Positions 8,256 through 15,643 of a stretch of DNA of 33,351 nucleotides are shown piece after piece; the stretch's first letter is position 1; the number at the start of each line of letters is the position of its first letter. The stretch lies in assembly GCA_024244665.1 (NCBI GenBank), contig JAAEOI010000293.1:1-33351 (forward strand), given 5' to 3'. The stretch comes from Bacteroidota bacterium (GTDB lineage: Bacteria > Bacteroidota > Bacteroidia > Bacteroidales > GCA-2748055). A model generated the notes under the pieces. It ran no database searches. It was given only the letters and a program-made list of their open reading frames with translations, and had not been told where the DNA came from. The translations under genes and the position numbers were made by a program.

Positions 8256-9093
8256 CGCCTCTTCTTGGATCAATGGTTGATTTTCGGGAATGTTCTATAT
8301 CCCGGCTCACAAAAGTATACAATTTCTCCCATTCGGGATGCCCTTTCAGCAATTCAAGGTGCTTCTTCATGGTTTCCATGTCACCCCTCAGTGCAGGCCC
8401 GGTTTGTGCCCCGGCCGGACCGGTATCTGTCATCTTCAGGAAAGTTTCCCGGAGGATCGGTTCTAAAAGCGAAAAATCATCTTCATATTCCGCCAGCAGG
8501 CGGAAGGCAATTGTGGCCATGTGGTTGGAGAAGTTATTGGCAAAAACTGCGGCAAGGTGCACCCTTAAGCGCCCTGCAGAGTCTATATCCACAACTCTTC
8601 CAGAGATGGATGATGCAAGGGCGCGGATCTCTTCCAATACACCTTGCGAACTTCCCTCCACCATTAGAGGCGTATCATCCATTGATACCTGTCGTTGGGT
8701 GGAGAGAGTCTGCAATGGGTAAAAGACCCCGTACTCACCATCACCACCCAGGACATCCATGGGTACTGCACCGGCTGTGTGTATCCAGATGCCGTGCCCA
8801 CGCCTGAAGCGGGCTGCCACATCAGCAATGGCGCTATCGGATACTGCCAACAGGTAAAAATCTGCATCGACCGGGACCTCGTCCGGACTACTGACAGCTA
8901 CACTCCCGGAAACGGCAGCCACTCTCAGGGCGCTTTCAAGGGTCCTCGACCAGACACAGGCAATCTGGTGCCCGGCTAAATAAAGATGCCGGGAAATGTG
9001 GAAAGCCACATTCCCGGCACCTATGATTACAAGCTTATAAGGTTCAGTAGATTTGATGACCAGACCTTTAGAAGCAGTATTTGTTCTCTTCAA
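8242..9093 (-). CDS. DUF2520 / Rossmann-like NADP-binding protein
   Basis: The 283-residue product begins its folded part with a nucleotide-binding loop ([17 protein letters not shown]) and continues with a Rossmann domain ([28 protein letters not shown]). It ends with a helical DUF2520 domain ([27 protein letters not shown]). The architecture resembles ketopantoate reductase and 6-phosphogluconate dehydrogenase relatives, but no reaction is established. The start is uncertain: no ATG is available upstream of the Rossmann loop, and the best candidate is the TTG at 9093, which overlaps the acyl-CoA dehydrogenase stop by 26 nt; the CTG at 9063 is an alternative. In many Bacteroidales it is paired with the KdsC-like gene, as here. 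Confidence 0.85.
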   Translation of the reverse strand: MKRTNTASKGLVIKSTEPYKLVIIGAGNVAFHISRHLYLAGHQIACVWSRTLESALRVAAVSGSVAVSSPDEVPVDADFYLLAVSDSAIADVAARFRRGHGIWIHTAGAVPMDVLGGDGEYGVFYPLQTLSTQRQVSMDDTPLMVEGSSQGVLEEIRALASSISGRVVDIDSAGRLRVHLAAVFANNFSNHMATIAFRLLAEYEDDFSLLEPILRETFLKMTDTGPAGAQTGPALRGDMETMKKHLELLKGHPEWEKLYTFVSRDIEHSRKSTIDPRRGDDQL

Positions 9094-10852
9094 TCAACTG
9101 GTCGGCAATTTTCCTCCTTGCCTCTTTCACATTCACTCCTGCCACTTCTGTAAAGAGAGATATTCCTTTCTCAAGCTGGTCACGGACCTCGCCATAAGCA
9201 AAGGAGTAGGTAGTATCAAGGGCAAACTTACGGATACGGGCAGCGGCATCATAAACAAATACATCGGCCATATCTCGGTAGAGCTTGGTCTCCTCTTCGC
9301 TTTTCATGGTCTCCAATTTTTTCACGCGAAGCACCACCGATTCAGCTACGTATACCTGGATGATGCAATCAGAGATGTTACTAAGGATCTCCTGCTCCAG
9401 TACCAGCTTCCTGGTAAACTTCTCCGAAGCAGCTTTCATAAGCATCAAAGCCACCTTTTTCATGTTGGCCACATAGAGATCCTTCTCCTCGAAGTAGCCT
9501 TCAGGAATAGCCATGGCACCAGTAGAAGCCTTCACCTCTTCAAAGGCCTTTTCAGCCTCCTCCATGATGGGCAGGATACCCCTGGCTCCCTTTTTCAGGA
9601 CTGCATCTACCAGCAGGAGCCGGTTGATCTCATTGGTTCCCTCGAAAATCCGGTTGATCCTGGAATCGCGGTAACCCTTATCAATCAACATTTCGGCTGA
9701 AAATCCCATTCCGCCATGAATCTGGACACCTTCATCCGCCACATAGTCAAGCGACTCGGAACCAAACACCTTCATGGCAGCAGCCTCAACTGCAAAATTG
9801 CCAAAAGTTTCCATGGTATCGCGTCCTTTATCATCCCCATTAGCTACATTGTAATTAATGGCATCATCCATTGCCTTACTGGCCCTGTAAACGGAACACT
9901 CAGTGGCAAAGGTCCTGATCACCTGCTCGGCCAGTTTATACTTGATGGCCCCGAACTGTGAAATCAGGCAGTTGAACTGCTTGCGTTCGTTGGCATACTG
10001 AACCGACTGATCGATGGCCTTCTTGGCTGAACCAATCACGTTTGCTCCAAGCTTAATCCGGCCCATGTGCAGGATGTTCAGGGCAATCCTGAATCCTTCT
10101 CCTCTTTTACCCAGCTGATTCTCCACGGGAACCTTCACGTCATTGAAGAAAATCTGGCGGGTGGACGATCCCTTGATCCCCATCTTCTTCTCTTCAGGGT
10201 TGAAAGTGATTCCTTCATAACCACGCTCCACAATAAATGCACTCATCACACGGTCTTTGTCAATCTTTGCAAAAACAGTCATCACATCAGCAAAACCAGC
10301 ATTGGTGATCCACATTTTCGCACCATTCAGAATATAATGCTTTCCATCTTCCGAAAGCACAGCTTTTGTTTTACCTGAATTGGCATCGGAACCTGCACCA
10401 GGCTCAGTGAGGCAGTAAGCACCTAACATCTCGCCCGTGGCGAGTTTGCTGCTGTATTTTGCCCTTTGCTCGTCATTCCCGTAATAGAGGATCGGTAGAG
10501 AACCGATCCCGGTATGACATGAGTAGGCAACTGCATAGGAATATCCGGCACCCAGCACTTCGCTGGAGTACATGTTGGTGATAAAGTTCTGTCCGAAACC
10601 CTCGTATTCTTCGGGAACTGTAATTCCCAGCAATCCAAGTTCTCCGGATTTTTTCAGCAGGCTCGCCATGAGCCCTTCTTCCTGGGCGTCAATACGATCG
10701 GCCGCTGGAAAAATTTCTGTCTCAAGAAAATCCGTACAGGTCTCCCCGATCATGCGCTGCTCCTCATCAAATTCCTCGGGAATAAAAACATCATCCAGGT
10801 TAGTTTCCTTTACTAAAAACTCACCGCCTGTTATCAATCTCTTCTCTTCCAT
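9068..10852 (-). CDS. Acyl-CoA dehydrogenase, long form with C-terminal extension
   Basis: This 594-residue flavoenzyme contains the ACAD signature AYCLTEPGAGSDA (residues 145-157), WITNAG, the substrate-loop region and VQIHGGMGFSAEMLIDKGYRD. The catalytic base is predicted as Glu404 in RIFEGTNEINRLL. It oxidises an acyl-CoA to the 2-enoyl-CoA and passes electrons to ETF. It is longer than the usual 380-residue enzyme by an extra helical domain of about 170 residues at the C-terminus, as in VLCAD/ACAD9-type proteins, which may help dimerisation or membrane contact. The neighbours in the same transcript are etfB, etfA and a membrane Fe-S oxidoreductase, so all components needed to deliver electrons to quinone are together. 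Chain-length specificity cannot be judged. Confidence 0.95.
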   Translation of the reverse strand: MEEKRLITGGEFLVKETNLDDVFIPEEFDEEQRMIGETCTDFLETEIFPAADRIDAQEEGLMASLLKKSGELGLLGITVPEEYEGFGQNFITNMYSSEVLGAGYSYAVAYSCHTGIGSLPILYYGNDEQRAKYSSKLATGEMLGAYCLTEPGAGSDANSGKTKAVLSEDGKHYILNGAKMWITNAGFADVMTVFAKIDKDRVMSAFIVERGYEGITFNPEEKKMGIKGSSTRQIFFNDVKVPVENQLGKRGEGFRIALNILHMGRIKLGANVIGSAKKAIDQSVQYANERKQFNCLISQFGAIKYKLAEQVIRTFATECSVYRASKAMDDAINYNVANGDDKGRDTMETFGNFAVEAAAMKVFGSESLDYVADEGVQIHGGMGFSAEMLIDKGYRDSRINRIFEGTNEINRLLLVDAVLKKGARGILPIMEEAEKAFEEVKASTGAMAIPEGYFEEKDLYVANMKKVALMLMKAASEKFTRKLVLEQEILSNISDCIIQVYVAESVVLRVKKLETMKSEEETKLYRDMADVFVYDAAARIRKFALDTTYSFAYGEVRDQLEKGISLFTEVAGVNVKEARRKIADQLIEENKYCF

Positions 10853-10885
10853 AATTATAGTTTTACTCGTTATACTCGTAAAGGT

Positions 10886-10927
10886 AATTGGTTATTGGCA
10901 ATTAATTATTGGTAAAACTCTGCCAAT
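10886..10927. repeat. Heptamer-periodic AT-rich repeat at the Fe-S oxidoreductase/acyl-CoA dehydrogenase junction
   Basis: On the plus strand the bases fall into 7-nt units: AATTGGT, TATTGGC, AATTAAT, TATTGGT, then more diverged AAAACTC and TGCCAAT. It ends just before the stop codon of the Fe-S oxidoreductase (10930) and occupies most of the 77-nt junction. Immediately right of it are two copies of ACTCGT nine bases apart (10865-10879). The period is the same as in the array at 14021-14125 but the unit differs. Confidence 0.55.
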
Positions 10928-10929
10928 TA

Positions 10930-13026
10930 CTATTTGCTATTCTCTAAAGACATTGCCACCAATTCGGCAATATCATAATTCTTCACCCTTTCTTCTTGGT
11001 TCTTATACTTAATACCATCGGTCATCATCACCATACAGTAAGGACAAGCGGTAGCGATGATATCGGCACCGGTTCCAATGGCCTCCTCAACACGCTCGAT
11101 AAAGACCTCTTTATCACCCTTCTCAGCCTCCTTGAACATTTGGCCTCCACCGGCCCCACAACAGAGCGCAAAGCTCTTATGCCTTCCCATCTCAACGGTA
11201 TCGGCCGAGAAGGCATCCAGTACCTGGCGGGGCGCTTTATACTCCTTGTTGGCCCTGCCCAGGTAACAGGGATCATGAAATGTGATCCTGTTTTCTTTTA
11301 ATGCCCCTTCGGGCACGGAGAGGGAACCATCGGCCAGATGGTCACGCAGGAACTGGGAATGGTGAATCACCTCGTAGTTTCCGCCCAGATCCGGATACTC
11401 GTTCTTGAATGTATTGTATGCATGGGGATCACAGGTGATGATCTTTTTCACCTCGTACCCCTCAAAAATCTCAATATTCATTAAAGCCTGCATCTGGAAC
11501 AGCATTTCGTTTCCTGCCCTGCGGGCCACATCTCCGCTGGAAGACTCATCGGTGCCCAGCACCGCATAGGAGACACCCATTGAATTGAGGACTTTTACCA
11601 TGGCACGGGAGACCCGCTTGTAGCGGTCGTCAAAGGCACCGGCACTTCCCACCCACAGCATGAAATCGGGCTTCTCTCCCTTTGCAAGCAGGTCGGCCAT
11701 CACAGGCACCTCCACTCCGGGTTCCACCCACTCCATCCGGTCCTCCTGTGAAAACTGCCAGGGGGCACCATTATTTTCAATATTTGAGAATATAGAATTC
11801 AATTCACCCGGTGCAGCAGACTCCTCCATAACCAGGTAGCGTCTCATCCCAACAATCATGTCGGGCTGGTTGATATTTATGGGGCATTCCTGTGCACAGG
11901 CATTACAAAGTGTACAGGCCCACAGCTCCTCTTCAGAAACAAAATCCCTGATTAGCGCTTTGTTGTCGGAGTAGTCCGTACCATTCTTCAGGATCGCAGG
12001 CCCCTTCTCTTTCATCCTTGCCCTTACATCCATCACCACTTTCCTTGGAGACAACTTCTTACCCGTAAGGTTGGCCGGACAAACAGAAGTACAACGTCCG
12101 CACTCGGTACAGGAGAGAGAATCCATGTAAGATTTCCATGTCAGGTCCTCCACATCCAGTACACCAAAACGCTCGGGAACCTCCTCTTCAGCTTCACCAC
12201 CTTCAGGGGGAGAAGCAAAAGCCTGGTCAGGATCCATCATGATCTTCACCTCTTTTGTGATGCTCTCCATAGTATCCAGCTTACCCAGTGGTTCCAGACG
12301 GCTCAGAAAGACATTGGGAACGGACATGAATACATGGAAGTGCTTTGAGTAGGGAAGATAGTTGGCAAAAATGAAAATCAACAGGATGTGTGTCCACCAG
12401 TTTACGTCATGCAGCAGCTCGTTTTGTGCACCTGCATCGATCCATCCGGCAAAGATTTTACTCACCGGGTAGAGGCCCACAATATCGTGCCCGGCATGTC
12501 CGGCTGACAGAAGGTAGAATGTATTCATCCCAAGCAGGGAAACCATCAGGAGGAAAATTATGGTCAGAGCGATATTAGCATCCAGGTGGGAAATATGCTT
12601 CATCTCAATTCCTGAGAAACGTTTCACATGCAGGAAAACCCTTCTGAAAAGAAATACCAGGATAGCGATGGCTATAAGCAGGGCAAAAATATCACCCGAT
12701 GCCATGATGAAACTGTAAAATCCCCCCAGGAAGGACAATACACGCTCGGTACCGAACAAGCCATCGATCACCATCTCTATGCTGCCTATGAGGATCACGC
12801 AGAATCCCCAGAAAACCAGTGCGTGGAGAAGTCCCAGCACAGGCCTGCGGAAAACCTTGGTCTGGCCGAAGGCCACCTCCAACATTACTCCGAAGCGACG
12901 TCCAAGCCGTTTGACCGGAAATTTACCCCTGGTGATTTTAAAGTAGCCAATGTACTTAAGCAGTGTGTATCCGAATACACCAATGGTCACCAGCAGTGCA
13001 GTCAGAAAAACTATCTGGGAAATCAT
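10930..13026 (-). CDS. Membrane-bound Fe-S oxidoreductase, ETF:menaquinone oxidoreductase-like (HdrD/DUF224 type)
   Basis: The 698-residue protein has an N-terminal membrane part with about five helices (residues 5-230) resembling NarI-type cytochrome b subunits, with several histidines in or near the helices. A soluble part follows with two [4Fe-4S] ferredoxin motifs, CTECGRCTSVCP (306-317) and CTLCNACAQECP (371-382), and a C-terminal CCG (DUF224) domain with HDPCYLGR (584-591), LCCGAGGG and CPYC (661-664). Proteins of this build next to etfAB serve as ETF:(methyl)menaquinone oxidoreductase in anaerobic fatty-acid oxidisers, replacing the classical single-chain ETF-QO. This function is inference from domain order and neighbours. 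The first CCG repeat (about 450-560) looks degenerate: ESSSGD and CDPHA stand where cysteine pairs would be expected. The ATG overlaps the etfA stop by four bases (ATGA). Confidence 0.9.
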   Translation of the reverse strand: MISQIVFLTALLVTIGVFGYTLLKYIGYFKITRGKFPVKRLGRRFGVMLEVAFGQTKVFRRPVLGLLHALVFWGFCVILIGSIEMVIDGLFGTERVLSFLGGFYSFIMASGDIFALLIAIAILVFLFRRVFLHVKRFSGIEMKHISHLDANIALTIIFLLMVSLLGMNTFYLLSAGHAGHDIVGLYPVSKIFAGWIDAGAQNELLHDVNWWTHILLIFIFANYLPYSKHFHVFMSVPNVFLSRLEPLGKLDTMESITKEVKIMMDPDQAFASPPEGGEAEEEVPERFGVLDVEDLTWKSYMDSLSCTECGRCTSVCPANLTGKKLSPRKVVMDVRARMKEKGPAILKNGTDYSDNKALIRDFVSEEELWACTLCNACAQECPININQPDMIVGMRRYLVMEESAAPGELNSIFSNIENNGAPWQFSQEDRMEWVEPGVEVPVMADLLAKGEKPDFMLWVGSAGAFDDRYKRVSRAMVKVLNSMGVSYAVLGTDESSSGDVARRAGNEMLFQMQALMNIEIFEGYEVKKIITCDPHAYNTFKNEYPDLGGNYEVIHHSQFLRDHLADGSLSVPEGALKENRITFHDPCYLGRANKEYKAPRQVLDAFSADTVEMGRHKSFALCCGAGGGQMFKEAEKGDKEVFIERVEEAIGTGADIIATACPYCMVMMTDGIKYKNQEERVKNYDIAELVAMSLENSK

Positions 13027-13985
13027 TCTTTTACAGCCTTAATTTCTGAAATCAGTTGGGGAAGGACCTTGAGGGCGTCCCCGACAATCCCGTAATCAGC
13101 TGCTTCAAAAACAGGTGCATCCTTGTCAGTATTCACAGCCACAATGCACTTGGAAGAGCTTACACCAGCCAGGTGTTGGATGGCTCCGGAAATACCGAAA
13201 GCAAAGTAGAGGTTGGGAGCGATGATCTTACCGGTCTGGCCGGTATGCTCGTCGTGCGGGCGCCATCCCTCATCCGATACCGGACGTGAACAGGCTGTGG
13301 CACCTCCAAGCAAACCTGCCAGCTCCTCGAGGGGAGCCCAGTTGTCGCCTGACTTCATCCCACGTCCGCCGCTGACTACCACCTCTGCATCAGTAAGGAG
13401 CAATTTGCCCTCCTGCTTCTTAACATCTTTGATTACTGTCTTCGCAGCAACATCAACGCCGGGATCGAAGGCTTCCACCGAAGCAGAACCAGCGGTCTCC
13501 TTTACCTCATATGTGTTCTGGGCCAGGGTAAGAATGGCGCTGTCCGATGCAATTTCCACCATTCCAAAGGCTTTGCCGCTGAACACCCTCTTTTTAACAA
13601 CTACAGGCGCAACAGAGCCTGGAAGAGCAGTCACGCCGGATGCAAGTCCGGCCTTCAATTTGGCCGACAGCCTTGGAGCAAGCGCTTTACCGGTACTGTT
13701 ATTGGCCATCACGAGGATTTTGGCACCTGATTTCTCCATGGCAGCTGCAATGATATTTGCATAAACCTGGTTGTCCAGTTCTTCGGGGGCAGTCGCTGCA
13801 CTCAGGACCACGGATGCACCAAAGGCACCCAGAGTTGACAGCTCATCCTGATCCACATTCCCAATGGAGAGTGCAGTGACACTACCGCCCGACAAAGCTG
13901 CCACACCGGCAGCATATGATACTAGTTCATGGGAGAGTTTCTTGAATTTCCCGTCCCAGTTTTCGGCATATACTAAAACTGACAT
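13023..13985 (-). CDS. etfA: Electron transfer flavoprotein, alpha subunit
   Basis: The 320-residue product shows the ETF-alpha layout: an N-terminal domain (MSVLVYAENWDGKFKKLSHE) and a C-terminal FAD-binding domain. The latter carries the conserved run SGGRGMKSGDNWAPLEELA, then TGQTGKIIAPNLYFAFGISG and NTDKDAPVFEAADYGIVGD. ETF takes electrons from acyl-CoA dehydrogenase and delivers them to a quinone reductase; here the likely acceptor is the overlapping downstream Fe-S oxidoreductase. It is separated from etfB by 142 nt that contain a heptamer repeat array, an unusually long and repetitive gap for an etfBA pair. Whether this ETF is a simple carrier or a bifurcating type cannot be settled by eye; no NADH-specific marker was recognised and the context favours the simple carrier. 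Confidence 0.95.
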   Translation of the reverse strand: MSVLVYAENWDGKFKKLSHELVSYAAGVAALSGGSVTALSIGNVDQDELSTLGAFGASVVLSAATAPEELDNQVYANIIAAAMEKSGAKILVMANNSTGKALAPRLSAKLKAGLASGVTALPGSVAPVVVKKRVFSGKAFGMVEIASDSAILTLAQNTYEVKETAGSASVEAFDPGVDVAAKTVIKDVKKQEGKLLLTDAEVVVSGGRGMKSGDNWAPLEELAGLLGGATACSRPVSDEGWRPHDEHTGQTGKIIAPNLYFAFGISGAIQHLAGVSSSKCIVAVNTDKDAPVFEAADYGIVGDALKVLPQLISEIKAVKE

Positions 13986-14020
13986 ATTTCTTAAGTTAGT
14001 TCGTTTCTATTTTTCTTCTT

Positions 14021-14125
14021 CTGAGTACTGAGTACTGTCCACTGAGTACTGAGTTCTGAGTACTGAGTTCTGAGTACTGTGTACTGTCCACTGAGCACTG
14101 AGTTCTGAGTTCTGAGTTCTGAGTT
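14021..14125. repeat. Tandem heptamer array, 15 copies of CTGAGTW, between etfB and etfA
   Basis: The 105 bases divide exactly into 15 units of seven. Most units are CTGAGTA or CTGAGTT; variants are CTGTCCA (units 3 and 10), CTGTGTA (unit 9) and CTGAGCA (unit 11). On the transcribed (minus) sense the unit reads TACTCAG or AACTCAG. The array lies wholly between the etfB stop at 14128 and the etfA start at 13985. The length is a multiple of seven, not of three. It resembles in style the short tandemly repeated heptamers described in cyanobacteria; a shared origin is not implied. Confidence 0.95.
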
Positions 14126-14127
14126 GT

Positions 14128-14877
14128 CTATAATACTTTGGCTTCATTCTGAAGCAGGTTGACCAGCTCCTTCACGTTATCGGCATCCACCATTTTGCAT
14201 GGTGCCTTTGGCTCGGGCATTACAAACTCCTGATATTTGGTCAGAGAGTCGGCCTCAACGGCCGGAACCACCTGGAGAGGCTTTTTTCGCGCCATCATAA
14301 TCCCTCGCATAGCAGCAATCCTGGGCTCTTTGGCAATTCCCTTCTGTACCACGCCCACAAAGGGTGTTGGTACGGATACAACCTCTTTACCCCCGTCAAT
14401 ATCACGGGTGATAACGGCCTCTTCACCTTCGAAACTTAAAGCGGAGACAGCAGAAACGGATGGGATACCCAGGATTTCAGCCACCATTCCGCCCACTGCA
14501 GATCCATTGTAATCGCTGGATTCAATGCCGCAAAGAACAGCACCGAAATCCCCGCCTTTCACAACAGCAGCAATCTGGGAGGCTACATAGTAGGCATCGC
14601 CTGCCTCTGCATCCACACGAATGGCATCGTCGGCCCCAATGGCAAGTGCCTTCCTGAGGGTGGGCTCAGACCCTGCCCCTCCTACAGTCACCACGGTAAC
14701 GTTAGAGACCGGGTTAGATCCATCTTCCTTAATCTCGATGGCCCTTGTAAGCGCCAGTTCATCCCACGGGTTGATGATCCACTGCACCCCATTATCGTCA
14801 ATGGAAGTGTTGTCGTTCGAAAACCGGACTTTTGTGGTGGTATCCGGTACGTTGCTTATACAAACAAGAATACGCAT
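14128..14877 (-). CDS. etfB: Electron transfer flavoprotein, beta subunit
   Basis: The 249-residue product begins MRILVCISNVPDTTTKVRF and has the ETF-beta landmarks INPWDELALTRAIE (nucleotide-binding region), VTVVTVGGAGSEPTLRKALA, the CGIESSDYNGSAVGGMVAE segment and a C-terminal arm that normally wraps around the alpha subunit. It forms a heterodimer with EtfA and in ordinary ETFs binds AMP structurally. It is the first gene of the leftward train; a TATATTTG box at 14908-14901 stands 24 nt before its ATG. The start at 14877 is well supported because the first beta strand begins at residue 2. Confidence 0.95.
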   Translation of the reverse strand: MRILVCISNVPDTTTKVRFSNDNTSIDDNGVQWIINPWDELALTRAIEIKEDGSNPVSNVTVVTVGGAGSEPTLRKALAIGADDAIRVDAEAGDAYYVASQIAAVVKGGDFGAVLCGIESSDYNGSAVGGMVAEILGIPSVSAVSALSFEGEEAVITRDIDGGKEVVSVPTPFVGVVQKGIAKEPRIAAMRGIMMARKKPLQVVPAVEADSLTKYQEFVMPEPKAPCKMVDADNVKELVNLLQNEAKVL

Positions 14878-14900
14878 ATCTGAATTTTTAAATAACGTGA

Positions 14901-14908
14901 CAAATATA
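14901..14908 (-). promoter_or_regulatory. Probable -7 box for etfB
   Basis: Read leftward the sequence is TATATTTG, a full match to the Bacteroidota TAnnTTTG -7 element, ending 23 bases before the etfB start codon. No convincing TTTG -33 element is seen at the expected distance upstream, so the promoter may be weak or activator-dependent. Confidence 0.4.
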
Positions 14909-15031
14909 AAAGAATTCTAAAAAACCGCACATATAAAGATGATCTAAACTCAATATATATTCACAGTGATATACTCAGGCCTGAGGAAATCAAATAGTTT
15001 GGTATACTTGATTTACTAATAATGAGATAGC

Positions 15032-15208
15032 ATGCGTAAACAAAAAGTGATTCTGCTGATTTCATGCACCAGTAATCAAAGCCCGGAACAATCCTCTGCC
15101 GGCATGAAATATATTTATGCTGACCAGGAAAAAGTGCTGAGAGATTCCATGGCTGAGAGCCGGTCCTTTCGGATCAGGATTACTAATAGGAGGGGAACTT
15201 CAATGTGA
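15032..15208 (+). CDS. Doubtful short lipoprotein-like reading frame, perhaps a gene remnant
   Basis: The 58-codon frame begins MRKQKVILLISCTSNQ, which looks like a very short lipoprotein signal with lipobox LISC, then becomes charged (YADQEKVLRDSMAESRS). Its end overlaps the last codons of the convergent lipoprotein gene at 15183. The interval 14878-15182 otherwise contains only the etfB promoter region. A hydrophobic stretch of six residues is short for a signal peptide, so it is either a decayed 5' end of a lost lipoprotein gene or chance. Confidence 0.25.
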   Translation: MRKQKVILLISCTSNQSPEQSSAGMKYIYADQEKVLRDSMAESRSFRIRITNRRGTSM

Positions 15209-15572
15209 GGTTCACTGTCAGCGTGGTGGACTGATCGCACAGATCGTACAGGATAAACTCCAGTTGCCCACTCTCCCAGTAGTACCTTTCGTAAACAAAC
15301 TGTATTTCGGTCTCCCCATTAGTGAAGGCATGGATCGGATTTTTATAATCTGAATGGGGTTCGATCACAGAAAGGGTATTAAGGCCCGCTTCAGCACTTA
15401 ATAAAAACTTCAGTGAGAACAGTGAATCGCTGTGAACCTCGATATCCGGTCCCTCAGGATCGGCGAGGGCCATTTCCGGTCCCGCGTAGCCTGCAGTATC
15501 ACACAAGGTCTCCTCGTGACAGGAGAATAACAGAGAGAGGAGGATAGTCTGGAGGATGATCGGGAGTTTCAT
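15183..15572 (-). CDS. Putative lipoprotein of unknown function
   Basis: From the ATG at 15572 the product has 129 residues and a clear lipoprotein signal, MKLPIILQTILLSLLFSC, with the lipobox cysteine at residue 18; the in-frame TTG at 15602 would bury this signal and is rejected. The mature part is rich in short hydrophobic/polar alternations (SLFSLKFLLSAEAGLNTLSV, TEIQFVYERYYW, TLTVNLTLKF), consistent with a small beta-sandwich such as the Ig-like domains common in Bacteroidota surface lipoproteins. Three more cysteines occur (HEETLC, DLC and the lipobox neighbour region). It is divergent from the secreted protein gene at 15644 with a 71-nt gap. I recognise no named family. Confidence 0.7.
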   Translation of the reverse strand: MKLPIILQTILLSLLFSCHEETLCDTAGYAGPEMALADPEGPDIEVHSDSLFSLKFLLSAEAGLNTLSVIEPHSDYKNPIHAFTNGETEIQFVYERYYWESGQLEFILYDLCDQSTTLTVNLTLKFPSY

Positions 15573-15643
15573 ATTCTGGTGAATGGAGTGGATGCCTTGC
15601 AATTTACTATTAATGTCCTAATTTTATACATAAAGATATCTAT

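Noticed and set aside
8255..8273. TTG at 8273 as start of the KdsC-like phosphatase
   Set aside because: The ATG at 8255 gives the normal family N-terminus and a shorter overlap with the upstream gene.
14021..14125. CRISPR array at the heptamer repeat
   Set aside because: Units are seven bases long and directly abutting, with no spacers and no cas genes in the window.
15573..15602. TTG at 15602 as start of the lipoprotein
   Set aside because: It would place ten extra residues before a complete lipoprotein signal peptide; the ATG at 15572 fits better.
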